A DNA stretch of 64,000 nucleotides from Thalassococcus profundi (GCF_003344785.1 NZ_QPMK01000008.1:75440-139439); one strand, 5' to 3'. Positions 42,023-50,967 are shown, numbered from the stretch's first letter. A program made the numbers and translations. The notes: generated by a model not told the origin, from the sequence alone.

Positions 42023-43135
42023 TTGCGAGCGTGGCATCATCTCTACCCGGCTCTGCCGGGATTGCATGGCCGCGAGCAGTTGCGAGCCGGCATCGGCGCG
42101 CTGATCGGGATCAGCCTGTGCGCCCTCGTGGTAAATCTCGGAGCCAGTCTTGGGGTGTCACCGCTGTATCTCGTTGCTCCCCTTGGGGCGACGGCGGTGC
42201 TGGTCTTCTGCGTTCCGAACTCGCCTCTTGCCCAGCCGTGGTCGGCGATTGTCGGGAATGTCACATCGGCGCTCGCCGCGCTCGCGGTGATCCAGATTGT
42301 TCCCGCCCCTTGGTCGGCTGGTGTCGCAGTCGGCGCAGCGATCACCGTGATGATGTTCGTTCGGGCCCTGCACCCGCCGGGAGGGGCCGTCGCGTTGCTG
42401 ACCGCGCTCGATGCGGCCCCGGCTCTGAATACGGGGCCGCTCTTTGCAGTGATGCCGGTCGGGCTGACCACCGCCGTGCTTGTCCTCGCCGCCATAGTCT
42501 ATAACAGGGCCACTGGGCGGGTGTATCCGTTCAGACAGCCCGACACTGAAACCGCAGATGAGCCGGAGCAACGGCTCGGTATGTCGTCCGAGCAGCTCGG
42601 CCAATTGCTCGAACGATTCAACCAGTCGACAAACGTTGGTGTTGCCGATCTCGGCCGATTGCTGGCCGCGGCCGAAGCCGAGGCGACACGGCATCGGTTC
42701 GACGGCACGACCTGCGGCGACGTCATGACCACCGGCCTTATCACGGTGCGCCCCGAAACGCCGCTCCCGGAGGCCGCGCGACTCTTCCGAAGCCATGCGA
42801 TCAAAAGTCTCCCGGTCGTGAACCCCGACATGCGATTGCGCGGCCTGATGCTCCAAGGGGATCTCCTCGAAGCCGTAGAGTTGAAGGGGCGTCTTGCCGC
42901 ACTGTGGCATCTCTCGCCCCGCCGCAGCGTGTCGAAGGTTATGCGCCCGGCTGTTCGGGCCGTGTCTCATGATCTCCCCGTCGGCGCGCTTCTCAACCGA
43001 CTGGCGACGCAGGGAAGCGAGGTCATTCCCGTGACAAAAGACGGCCGCCTCGTCGGTATTCTCACCCGTTCCGACATCATCGGGTTGCTACTTTATGGGG
43101 CGGAGGACCGTCCGGCGGCGCAAGCGCCCGCTTGA
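42023..43135 (+). CDS. HPP-family membrane protein with CBS domains
   Basis: The 370-residue protein starts at TTG, with GGAG upstream. Residues about 15-165 are an HPP domain with five hydrophobic segments and the name motif in RALHPPGGAVAL. Two CBS repeats follow (about 235-290, DVMTTGLITVRPETPL; about 305-355, VMRPAVRAVSHDLPVG), which sense adenine nucleotides in other proteins. HPP proteins have been linked to nitrite transport in chloroplasts and cyanobacteria; the role here is unproven. Confidence 0.9.
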   Translation: MRAWHHLYPALPGLHGREQLRAGIGALIGISLCALVVNLGASLGVSPLYLVAPLGATAVLVFCVPNSPLAQPWSAIVGNVTSALAALAVIQIVPAPWSAGVAVGAAITVMMFVRALHPPGGAVALLTALDAAPALNTGPLFAVMPVGLTTAVLVLAAIVYNRATGRVYPFRQPDTETADEPEQRLGMSSEQLGQLLERFNQSTNVGVADLGRLLAAAEAEATRHRFDGTTCGDVMTTGLITVRPETPLPEAARLFRSHAIKSLPVVNPDMRLRGLMLQGDLLEAVELKGRLAALWHLSPRRSVSKVMRPAVRAVSHDLPVGALLNRLATQGSEVIPVTKDGRLVGILTRSDIIGLLLYGAEDRPAAQAPA

Positions 43136-43237
43136 AAAATCGGTGCGCCAATCCCATCATGGAGGTAGGCGAGGACGACCTTGCCCGGCCAAACGGTCAA
43201 CACGCGGGACGGCCCGACTTACAATCGGAGCCCTTCC

Positions 43238-43666
43238 ATGCGCAGCACCGCAGACCGTATCCGTCAGGCAGTGAGCTTCGAGCTCCTTGGCATCATGATC
43301 GTCACGCCTCTCTTCGCCTGGGTCTTCAATCACCCCATGGGAGACATGGGTGTCCTGGTCGTGCTCGGCGCCACAGCCGCGACGGCATGGAACTATCTCT
43401 TCAATCTGGGTTTCGACCACCTCCTGCACTGGTGCAGAGGTGACATCCGCAAGACAATGCTCCTCCGGGTCGGTCACGCGTTGCTTTTTGAGGCGACCTT
43501 GCTCGTCCTCCTGCTTCCGATCTTCGCGTGGTGGCTGGACACCTCGCTGATTGCCGTGTTGGCAATGGAGCTCTCGTTCGCGGTCTTTTACATGATTTAC
43601 GCCTTCGTCTTCACCTGGGGCTACGATACCCTGTTCCCCCCGCAGAGAGCCCAAGGAGCGGCGTAA
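43238..43666 (+). CDS. PACE-family multidrug efflux protein
   Basis: The ATG at 43238 follows GGAG by 8 bases and gives 142 residues. It shows two tandem bacterial transmembrane-pair domains: four helices in two related halves, with FELLGIMIVTPLFAW and an ending FTWGYDTLFPP, the usual PACE C-terminal motif. The key acidic residue in helix 1, Glu near position 15 (SFELLG), is present. Family role: proton-coupled export of biocides and polyamines such as chlorhexidine and cadaverine. It stands 3 bp before the cyclo-ligase gene. Confidence 0.88.
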   Translation: MRSTADRIRQAVSFELLGIMIVTPLFAWVFNHPMGDMGVLVVLGATAATAWNYLFNLGFDHLLHWCRGDIRKTMLLRVGHALLFEATLLVLLLPIFAWWLDTSLIAVLAMELSFAVFYMIYAFVFTWGYDTLFPPQRAQGAA

Positions 43667-43668
43667 CG

Positions 43669-44316
43669 ATGGAAAGCGAATACGAGAGCGGGGATGCACC
43701 TTGCTTTGGCCCTCTGCTGGTCGACGGGCATCCGGTCGATCCCGATACGGCACGCGATGTGGCGCGGTTCAGGCGCGCCGAACGTGCGCGACTTGTAACG
43801 GCACGTGCATTGCCATCGGAGGAGCGCGAGGAGGCGACGGCCGCCCTGATTGACGGCCTCGACCGGATCGTCGCCCTTGAGCAAGGCATGACTGTTGCAG
43901 CCTACTGGCCGATCCGGGGCGAACCGGATTTGCGTCCCTGGATGCAAAGGGTTCATGACGCCGGAGCGCATGTCCTGCTACCCGTCGTGATCGAGGAGCA
44001 CACGCCGCTGGAATTCCGCACATGGTCTCCGGACAGCCGGATGGCGCGGGGCGTCTGGAACATCCTCGTGCCTGCTCACGGCGCGCCACGCCGGCCCGAT
44101 GTCGTCATCGCGCCGCTGGTCGGCGTCGATAAGGCTCTCTACCGTCTTGGCAATGGCGGCGGTTATTATGACTGCTCGCTCATTCGGATGGACCCGAAGC
44201 CGCGCATCATCGGCGTCGGGTTTTCCGGATGCTCCCTGCCGACGATCTATCCCATGCCCTGGGACGTGCCGATGGACGACGTGCTCCTGTCGGACGGCAC
44301 ACATCTGACAAGATAG
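43669..44316 (+). CDS. 5-formyltetrahydrofolate cyclo-ligase family protein
   Basis: The ATG at 43669 follows AAGGAG. The 215-residue protein carries the ATP/substrate motif GNGGGYYD near residue 163, where most members continue with Arg (here Cys), and IIGVGFSGC before the end. Reaction by family: ATP-dependent conversion of 5-formyl-THF to 5,10-methenyl-THF. The N-terminal 60 residues before the basic RRAERARL helix are longer than usual. It may be a second, non-housekeeping copy. Confidence 0.88.
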   Translation: MESEYESGDAPCFGPLLVDGHPVDPDTARDVARFRRAERARLVTARALPSEEREEATAALIDGLDRIVALEQGMTVAAYWPIRGEPDLRPWMQRVHDAGAHVLLPVVIEEHTPLEFRTWSPDSRMARGVWNILVPAHGAPRRPDVVIAPLVGVDKALYRLGNGGGYYDCSLIRMDPKPRIIGVGFSGCSLPTIYPMPWDVPMDDVLLSDGTHLTR

Positions 44317-44336
44317 ACCTCCGGCACAGGCGCCTG

Positions 44337-44700
44337 TCAGATCACGAAGAACACTATCGTCAACACCGCGCCGATCCCCACGATCAGGGCGCGGAGGTAT
44401 TCGGTGTGTCTTATCCGTCGCGCCTGCCGCGCGTCGACATATCCTCCCAGCGCGGTCGAGAGAGCGAGGATTGCAGCCGAGTCCCAGGCGATCAATCCGG
44501 CGGTCGCGTAAGTCGTGACCGAGACCAAAGAGAGCACCGCGGAGAGCAGGTTCTTCAAACCGTTCATGCCATGCAGGTTCTGGAAGCCGATGAGGCCGAA
44601 CACCGCGAGCAGCATGAGTCCCAAGCCTCCGTTGAACTCGCCGCCGTAGCCTGCAACGAGGAAGATCGCGACAGCCGACAGAACCGCACCGATCCTCCCT
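44337..44700 (-). pseudogene. TauE/SafE (TSUP) membrane permease, C-terminal fragment
   Basis: About 120 residues remain, with four hydrophobic helices (LSAVAIFLVAGYGGEFNGG; NLLSAVLSLVSVTTYATAG; a final VGIGAVLTIVFFVI) typical of the second half of TSUP anion exporters. The N-terminal half is missing: upstream in the same frame the sequence is only the antisense of a TRAP permease gene. The break is at about 44700. Intact members export sulfite, sulfoacetate or related anions. Confidence 0.75.
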
Positions 44701-44711
44701 TCCTGATCCGG

Positions 44712-45296
44712 GGGGCGGTGACCAGCGGCGCCGCAACCGCTACCGAGGTCTCGACCATCGCAGTCGTCTATTCGCTGGTCATAGGGTCTATCATCTATGG
44801 CGGTATTGACATGAAGAGCCTCTACCGGATGCTGGTCGAGACTGCGGCCATGAGCGGGGCGATCCTTCTGATCTTGGGAACCGCGCTGTCCATGGCCTGG
44901 GTGATCACTCAGGCTGGCGTTGGCCAGAGTCTCGCCGATTTCGCCACCAGCCTGCCGGGTGGCAGCGTGTCGTTCCTGATGTTGTCCATCGTAATCTTCA
45001 TGGTCCTGGGCTGCGTTCTGGAGGGCCTTCCGGCACTGGTCTTGATGTCGCCCCTGATGTTGCCAATCGCCAGCGACATGGGCCTGAACGAGATCCACTA
45101 TGCCATGGTGGTCGTTGTCTCCATGAACATCGGTCTGATGACACCGCCCGTGGGTATCGGGTTCTATTTGGCCTGCCGGATCGGCAATGTGTCTCCAGAC
45201 AAGGCTGTCTGGGCGGTATGGCTCTATATGTTTGCGCTGCTCGGTGGCCTTCTGCTCATTGCCGCGGTGCCCGCGATCTCGACGGCTTTCCTGTGA
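44712..45296 (+). pseudogene. TRAP large permease (DctM), C-terminal fragment
   Basis: About 194 residues of a DctM protein are left, from SGAATATEVSTIAVVYS to the stop; DctM hallmarks include MTPPVGIGFYLACRIG. The N-terminal half and any P and Q subunit genes are missing; the break faces the truncated TSUP gene head to head. The stop overlaps the following SDR gene start (TGATG), so this was the end of a transporter that fed the SDR/transketolase operon. Confidence 0.8.
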
Positions 45297-46180
45297 TGTC
45301 CGATGCGTTCCGCAGTACCGCGCCGACCGGTCACCGATTTTCCGGCAAGGTCATCGTGGTGGTCGGGGCCGGCCGGCCGAAGGAAGGATGGTCCAACGGC
45401 GCGGCAGCGGCTGCCGCCTATGCGTCCGAAGGTGGGGCTGTTGCCTGCATTGATCGCGATGGCACGGCAGCGATGCGGATCGCCAAGCTGATTCAGGAGG
45501 CCGGCGGCACGGCTCTGTCGCTCACCGCCGACGCCACCGATCTGGCATCTATGGACCGGGCGGTGCAGGAGGTGGTGCGCGCCTGGGGCCAGACCGACGT
45601 TTTGCACAACAACGTGGGTGCCACGATCATGGGTGGTCCCGCGGAACTGAGCGAGGCCGACTACATCCGCGGTATCGAAATGAATCTCGGCACGGTTTGG
45701 CGCAGCAGCAAATTGGTCCTTCCGCAAATGGTGAAGGCTGGTCGCGGCGCGATCGTCAATATCTCGTCGCTCGCGGCGATCCGCTGGACCGGCTACGAAT
45801 ACTTCGCCTATTCCGCCGCCAAGGCCGCGGTGAACCACGCGACGGTCACCATGGCGTTGCAATACGGCCGGCAGGGGATCCGGGCGAACTGCGTGATGCC
45901 CGGGGTCATCCACACCCCGCTGGTCTATCGTGAGATCGCCGGCACTTACGGGTCGGTCGAGGAGATGCGCGCTGCCCGGGCCGCGATGGTCCCTTGCGGC
46001 TTCGCCGGGCGTCCGCAGGGCGTGGCCGCAGCCGCCCTGTTCCTGGCATCGGACGATGCCCGCTTCATCAACGGTGTCTGCATCCCGGTCGACGGCGGGC
46101 AGCACGCCAGCGCCGCGGGCGCACCCCATTCACACTCTTCGCAGTTTGAACCGCCGGAAGGCGTGTCTGCACAAACCTGA
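45296..46180 (+). CDS. SDR-family oxidoreductase
   Basis: The 294-residue protein begins at ATG 45296, overlapping the permease stop. The NAD site is altered: VVVGAGRPKEGWSNG has an insertion relative to the usual TGxxxGIG. HNNVGATIMGG (NNAG-like), the catalytic Ser in NISSLAA and YSAAK are present. A C-terminal His/Ser-rich tail extends past the usual SDR end. It is first of an operon with a split transketolase and another SDR, so it likely oxidises or reduces a polyol, sugar or hydroxy-acid. The substrate is unknown. Confidence 0.85.
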   Translation: MSDAFRSTAPTGHRFSGKVIVVVGAGRPKEGWSNGAAAAAAYASEGGAVACIDRDGTAAMRIAKLIQEAGGTALSLTADATDLASMDRAVQEVVRAWGQTDVLHNNVGATIMGGPAELSEADYIRGIEMNLGTVWRSSKLVLPQMVKAGRGAIVNISSLAAIRWTGYEYFAYSAAKAAVNHATVTMALQYGRQGIRANCVMPGVIHTPLVYREIAGTYGSVEEMRAARAAMVPCGFAGRPQGVAAAALFLASDDARFINGVCIPVDGGQHASAAGAPHSHSSQFEPPEGVSAQT

Positions 46181-46197
46181 AATCGAAAGGAAACGCG

Positions 46198-47043
46198 ATG
46201 GTTCAGGAGGCCAAGCTCCACAACAGCCAACTTGCCGAACGGGCCGGACGTGTCCGGCGCAACGCGCTGGTCATGGCAGAAACGCAGGGGCAGGGATACA
46301 TTGCTCAAGCCCTAGGTGTCGCCGATGTCCTGTCGGTAGCATATTTTCACGCGATGCAAGTTCGGCCGGAGCAACCAGAATGGGAAGAGCGCGATCGGTT
46401 CCTGCTGTCCGTCGGCCACTACGGCATCGCGCACTACGCCGTCCCGGCCGAAGCGGGCTACTTCCCCGAGGACGAGCTGACCACCTACGCCGCCGACGAT
46501 AGCCGCTTGCCGATGTCGGGCATGACCTCGTATACGCCCGGCGCCGAGATGTCGGGCGGGTCGATCGGCCTTGGCCTGCCAATGGCCGTTGGCATGAGCA
46601 TGGGCCTGAAGCGAAAGGGCTCCAAGTCTTTTGTCTACATACTGATGGGCGACGGGGAATTGGCCGAGGGCCCGACCTGGGAGGCCGCGATCTCGGCCGC
46701 GAACTACGGTCTGGGCAACATCATTGCCCCGGTAGACTTCAACCAGGTGCAGGCCGACGGGCCGTCGATGAAAGTGATGAATACAGAGCCTGTCGTCGAC
46801 AAGTTCGAGGCGTTCGGTTTCTACGTCCAGCGCGTAGACGGGAACGATCTGCCGAGCCTGGTTGCAGCCTTCGACAACGCCCGCGAGCACCCAGAGCCAA
46901 AGCCCCGCATCATAATCTGCGACACCAAGATGGGCTGTGGCGTCGATTTTCTCGAAGGGCGCGAGAAAAGTCATTTCATCTGTCTCGGAGATGACGACTG
47001 GAAACGCGCCTACGCGGCGCTGGGCGAGAGGAGCAAGGCATGA
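46198..47043 (+). CDS. Transketolase-like protein, N-terminal (thiamine diphosphate) subunit
   Basis: The 281-residue protein has the ThDP motif GDGELAEGPTWEAA followed by NYGLGNIIAPVDFNQVQADG, and LSVGHYGIAHYA near residue 66 for the ring contact. It equals the first half of a transketolase. GAAAGGAAACG precedes the ATG. The C-terminal half is encoded by the next gene (4-bp overlap), so the enzyme is split, as in many non-central transketolases that handle specialised ketoses. Without the transporter's ligand the donor substrate is open. Confidence 0.9.
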   Translation: MVQEAKLHNSQLAERAGRVRRNALVMAETQGQGYIAQALGVADVLSVAYFHAMQVRPEQPEWEERDRFLLSVGHYGIAHYAVPAEAGYFPEDELTTYAADDSRLPMSGMTSYTPGAEMSGGSIGLGLPMAVGMSMGLKRKGSKSFVYILMGDGELAEGPTWEAAISAANYGLGNIIAPVDFNQVQADGPSMKVMNTEPVVDKFEAFGFYVQRVDGNDLPSLVAAFDNAREHPEPKPRIIICDTKMGCGVDFLEGREKSHFICLGDDDWKRAYAALGERSKA

Positions 47044-48044
47044 GCGGGGCAGATCTCAAGCAGATGAAAACCACCAAGAAAGCACCAGACGTGACCGCAT
47101 CGGCCGTAGACGAAGGGCATCGCACGGTGCCAATGCCCTTCGGTCACGCGCTGATCAAGCTGGCCGAGACGCGCCCCGAGATCGTGGGCATGAGCGCCGA
47201 CCTGGCCAAATACACCGACATCCACATCTTTGCTGAACGGTTTCCCGACCGTTTTTACCAGATGGGCATGTCCGAGCAGCTTATGGCGACGGCAGCGGGG
47301 GGGCTGGCCAAGGAGGGCTTCGTTCCGTTCGCCACCACCTACGCCACCTTCGCCTCGCGCCGTTGCTATGACTTCATGTCTCAGGCCGTTGCCGAACAGG
47401 ATGCCAATGTGAAGCTGATCGGTGGCCTGCCGGGGCTGACAACCGGCTACGGGCCGAGCCATCAGGCAACGGACGACATCGCCATCTTCCGCGCGATGCC
47501 AAACATGACGGTGATCGATCCCTGCGACGCGTATGAAATCGAGCAGATGGTCCCGGCGATCGCGGATTACCCCGGCCCGGTCTACACGCGCATTTTGCGT
47601 GGCAATGTCGCCAAGGTGCTGGACGAATACGACTACCGCTTCGAACTGGGCCGGAGCGCCCTGCTGCGCGGCGGCCGTAACGTCCTGATCGTATCGACCG
47701 GTTTCATGACCATGAGGGCTCTCGACACCGCCAAGGAATTGCAGGCGGACGGCATCGACGTCGCGGTCCTGCACGTCCCCACCATCAAGCCGCTGGACGA
47801 AACGGGTATTCTGCGCGAGGTCCGCCGCACCGGTCGCCTAGTCGTCACGGCCGAGAACCACTCGATCATCGGGGGCCTGGGCGAGGCCGTGGCCAGTCTG
47901 ATCGGCCGCTCGGGGATGGGCGTGGAGCTGCGCCAGATCGCGCTGCCTGACCGATTCCTCGACGCCGGTACGCTGGGCGTGCTCCAGCATCGTTACGGCA
48001 TATCGAGGGCCGCGATGTGCGAGAGCATCAAGAGGTGGCTATGA
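47040..48044 (+). CDS. Transketolase-like protein, C-terminal (pyrimidine/transketolase-C) subunit
   Basis: The 334-residue protein pairs with the preceding one. After a 30-residue leader it has RTVPMPFGHALIKLAETRPE and DRFYQMGMSEQLMATAAGG, which holds the catalytic Glu of the pyrimidine domain, and ends with the transketolase C-terminal fold (NVLIVSTGFMTMRALD). Start and stop overlap both neighbours by 4 bp. Split transketolases occur in sulfosugar, apiose and similar routes, so a specialised pathway is probable. Confidence 0.9.
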   Translation: MSGADLKQMKTTKKAPDVTASAVDEGHRTVPMPFGHALIKLAETRPEIVGMSADLAKYTDIHIFAERFPDRFYQMGMSEQLMATAAGGLAKEGFVPFATTYATFASRRCYDFMSQAVAEQDANVKLIGGLPGLTTGYGPSHQATDDIAIFRAMPNMTVIDPCDAYEIEQMVPAIADYPGPVYTRILRGNVAKVLDEYDYRFELGRSALLRGGRNVLIVSTGFMTMRALDTAKELQADGIDVAVLHVPTIKPLDETGILREVRRTGRLVVTAENHSIIGGLGEAVASLIGRSGMGVELRQIALPDRFLDAGTLGVLQHRYGISRAAMCESIKRWL

Positions 48045-48796
48045 CCGGCAGTCAGGGGTCATGGGGGACCCTGGTCCTGACGGGCGGTGCTTCGGGTATC
48101 GGCCGCGGGATCCTGGGTCTTGCGGTCGACGCGGGCTACCGCGTCGGCGTCATTGATCTGCCCGGAGAGGCGCTTGATGCGCTGGCATCGGAATTCGCGG
48201 AGGCAGCCGTCGTCACCAGCGGCGCCGACATCACCGACGAGGCGGCGGTGGAAGCGGCCATTGCCGGGTTCGCCAAGGGAGGCGAACTGTGCGGCGTGGT
48301 AAACTGTGCCGGTGTCGGGCAGAATACGCCTTTCGCCGAGACGACCGCGGACCAGTTGCGCAAGGTGCTCGACGTGAACGTCGTTGGCAGCTTCATCGTT
48401 GCCAAGGCTGCCGCGCCTTTCCTCAACAATGGCGCTATCGTCAACATCACTTCGGTCTCCGGGATCCAGGGCAGCGTGGGGCGGGCGGCCTACGGTGCCT
48501 CGAAGGGCGCGGTAAACACTCTAACCCGAATCCTCGCGACGGAACTGGCTCCAAAGGGCATCCGCGTCAACGCGATCGCACCCGGCCCGGTGGAGACGGC
48601 GATGGCCGCCCGCTGGCACGACGACGAAACCCGCCGAACATGGATTTCGCGCGTGCCGATGGGCCGTTACGGTACGATTGAGGAAATTGCGTCGATGACC
48701 CTTGCCCTGCTCGACGGGGACGTCTCGGGGTTCGTGAACGGCAAGGTCATCGCGGTGGACGGCGGCTTCTGCGCGGCACGGCCGATGTCAGAATAG
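48041..48796 (+). CDS. SDR-family oxidoreductase
   Basis: The ATG at 48041 overlaps the transketolase stop. The 251 residues contain the standard SDR set: TGGASGIGRG, CAGVGQNTPF, the catalytic Ser in NITSVSG, YGASKGA and the C-terminal VDGGF. Resemblance is to sugar-alcohol and 3-oxoacyl reductase branches, with no sure substrate. It may act on the product of the transketolase reaction. The gene is intact; the next one is not. Confidence 0.88.
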   Translation: MTGSQGSWGTLVLTGGASGIGRGILGLAVDAGYRVGVIDLPGEALDALASEFAEAAVVTSGADITDEAAVEAAIAGFAKGGELCGVVNCAGVGQNTPFAETTADQLRKVLDVNVVGSFIVAKAAAPFLNNGAIVNITSVSGIQGSVGRAAYGASKGAVNTLTRILATELAPKGIRVNAIAPGPVETAMAARWHDDETRRTWISRVPMGRYGTIEEIASMTLALLDGDVSGFVNGKVIAVDGGFCAARPMSE

Positions 48797-48809
48797 GGAA
48801 GGAGACCGC

Positions 48810-49842
48810 ATGCCACGCGCACGGATCGTCGGATGGGAACACAGCAAGTTCGGCCGGGCCGAGGAACCGGATCTGGAAGCCCTGCTCGCTGGCCTGGTGC
48901 CAGCTGCCCTCGTCCATGCCGGCCTCGGGGCCGAGGACGTGGACGGAGTCTTTCTCGGGACCTATAACAACGGCTTTTGCCGGCAGGCGTTCGAGGGCTC
49001 GATCGTTGGCGTGGCCTGTCCCGAGCTGGCCCATGTCCCTGCGACCCACCTTGAGAACGCCTGTGCCACCGGCTCGGCCGCGCTTTATGCCGCGCTCGAT
49101 TTCCTCGAAGCCGGGCGCGGTCGGGTCGCGATCGTCGTCGGCGCCGAGAGGATGACCGCAATTCCGACGCGGCAAGCGGGTGAGATCATGCTCTCGGCCT
49201 CCTATGTGCCGGAGGAGGCTGACGTGGACGGCGGGTTCGCCGGCCTCTTCGGCCAAATCGCGAACGGCTATTTCCAAGCCAACGGGGACCATTCGCTGGA
49301 ACTGGCGATGATTGCCGCAAAAAATCACGAAAACGACACCCTGAACCCCTACGCCCACATGCGCAAATCGCTGGGCGTGGAGTTCTGCAACGATGTGAGC
49401 GACCGGAACCCGCGCGTCGCGGGACCGCTCCGACGCACCGACTGTGCGCTTATCTCGGACGGGGCCGTGGCGATGGTGCTGGCGGTGCCAGAGGTCGCCG
49501 ACACCCTGGAGTGCGGCATCGCCTTCCGGGCGCGATCGCAGGTCAATGACGTGCTGCCGCTGTCGCGCCGCGATCCCACCGCCTTTGCCGGCGCCGCCGG
49601 CGCTTGGCGCAAGTCTCTAGAGACTGCCGGGCTGAACCTCGACGATATTGATATGGTCGAGACGCATGACTGCTTCACCATTGCGGAACTGCTGGAATAC
49701 GAAGCCATGGGCCTGGCGCCGCGAGGGCAGGGGGGCCGCGTCATCCGAGAGGGCCTTACCACGCGTGGCGGCAAGCTGCCGGTAAATCCCTCGGGAGGGT
49801 TGAAGTCGCGCGGTCATCCGCTCGGCGCAACGGGGGTGTCCG
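48810..49842 (+). pseudogene. Thiolase-family protein (SCP2-thiolase type), 3' end deleted
   Basis: The first about 344 residues are a good thiolase of the acetyl-CoA acetyltransferase/SCP2 type: nucleophile Cys85 in ENACATGSAA and the His motif GLKSRGHPLGATG. At about 49842 the protein stops resembling the family; the frame continues with unrelated sequence to 50003. The last 40-50 residues, which include the second catalytic Cys, are replaced. The joined DNA belongs to a CoA ligase gene, so a deletion fused the two. AGGAGA precedes the ATG. It is probably inactive. Confidence 0.8.
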
Positions 49843-50151
49843 CGCGAGATCGAGGAAAGACTGCTCGAACATCCAGCCATCGCCGAAATCGCTGTGCTCG
49901 GATGTCCGCACCCAAAGTGGGGTCAAGTCGGTCTGGCTGTCTGTGTCAAGGCCGAGGGTCGAGACGTCGATCCGCAAGAGCTTTCGGACCACCTGCGACC
50001 TAAGCTGGCACGCTATAAACATCCCGCAGCCTATGTGTTCGTGGCCGAGATGCCGAAGTCCAGCTACGGCAAGATCACCAAGCGGCAAGTCGAGGCCATG
50101 CTCAAGGAGAGGGGCGTCTGGCCGGATTTCGGTCAAAGTCTTGTACAGTAG
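49840..50151 (+). pseudogene. Acyl-CoA synthetase, C-terminal fragment
   Basis: About 103 residues of an AMP-binding acyl-CoA synthetase lid domain remain, beginning PREIEERLLEHPAIAEIAVLG, with LARYKHPAAYVFVAEMPKS and the catalytic-Lys region YGKITKRQ before the stop. The N-terminal 400 residues are gone. It is in a different frame from the preceding thiolase and joins it through a shared CCGCGC. The original order was thus thiolase then ligase in one operon. Confidence 0.8.
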
Positions 50152-50214
50152 CCATTGTGTCTGTCAGGTATCCTGACCAACCCATTTCTGGAGGTACCTG
50201 CACGGTGCGTTCGT

Positions 50215-50322
50215 GAGTGCACAAGCTTTCAGACCACCGCGGCTATGATGACTTTTTGCGGGTTTCTGGCGTTGCGGAGCCGCTGAGCGAAGACTTTAAT
50301 GGTCGAGGTGCGATGCATGCGC
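50215..50322 (-). mobile_element. Possible IS110-type transposase C-terminal fragment
   Basis: On the minus strand the frame reads TIKVFAQRLRNARNPQKVII, then AAVV, a stop in place of an expected Arg, and KLV. This resembles the end of IS110-family transposases (RL-AGK--K---A-MRKL). Only about 35 residues can be followed. It touches the broken end of the XRE-type gene at 50323. Confidence 0.45.
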
Positions 50323-50453
50323 ATCTCGCCGGACTTGAGCATGGAGACCACGTTCGGGCGCTCGAAGCCGATCTCGTTGGCGATCTCGCGTTGCGTCTTG
50401 CCGCTGGCGTCGATGGCTTCTGCGATCAGGCGGGCGGTAGGGCTGTCGGTCAT
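50323..50453 (-). pseudogene. Truncated copy of the XRE/Cro-type gene
   Basis: The first 44 codons match the gene at 25776-26204 almost exactly (MTDSPTARLIAEAIDASG...NVVSMLKSGEMRM), then the sequence switches to the IS110-like fragment. The DNA-binding domain is nearly complete, but the rest is missing. The start ATG and its AGAGG site are kept, so a hybrid of 74 residues (50229-50453) could still be made. Confidence 0.8.
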
Positions 50454-50465
50454 GTCGTACCTCTA

Positions 50466-50623
50466 CATCATGTTGCTTGTGCAGTGATGATAGAAGGAGG
50501 GCAGGGGTCCGTGATCGGACCTGGGGCTGTGGACAAGATGTCCTAGAACGAGTGGGCTTTGGCTTTAGGGGCGTGTTGGGTGCGGGCCGCAGGGTCAGCG
50601 TCGATCCTTGGAGTTCGGCTGGA
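50466..50623. repeat. Dispersed conserved block, copy C
   Basis: It aligns over 148 bp without gaps to copies A and B, and over 158 bp to copy A. It lies directly upstream of the truncated XRE-type gene, as copy B does for the intact gene. Confidence 0.85.
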
Positions 50624-50967
50624 GGAGCGGTTGCGGGAAACTGCCACAATGGTGACTGGCCAATGCCAGCCCAAGCTGACTTTCACCGCCGAAAGGGAAT
50701 TTTCTCGAGTAAGCGGAAACTTCCTCGGGCCGAGTTCATAGTGAAAGTTCTCGAAGCACAATCTCCTAAGACAGGCAGATAGGGCAGAAAGCGGAAGTCC
50801 GTTGAAGGTGCGGAAAGACCGCCACCTAGGTCGAGAAGCTGCTTTTCACGACAGGCGCAAGAACAGGGTCTGCTGCGGATAACGTTCTTTGGTTCGGTGC
50901 TGCCGTCGGCGCCGGGCGTGAGAAATGGACGCGTTACGGTTTTTCCGACTTGCATTACGCTGAAAAA
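50624..50967. other. Gene-free stretch
   Basis: No coding signal, RNA gene or repeat could be supported here. Short open frames exist on both strands but lack start sites or family resemblance. Base composition is more AT-rich than the surrounding genes. Confidence 0.4.

Noticed and set aside
44337-45098. A single 253-residue protein joining the TSUP part with an N-terminal His/Gln/Asp-rich half
   Set aside because: The N-terminal half is only the antisense of the DctM fragment; the frame stays open by chance across the recombination junction.
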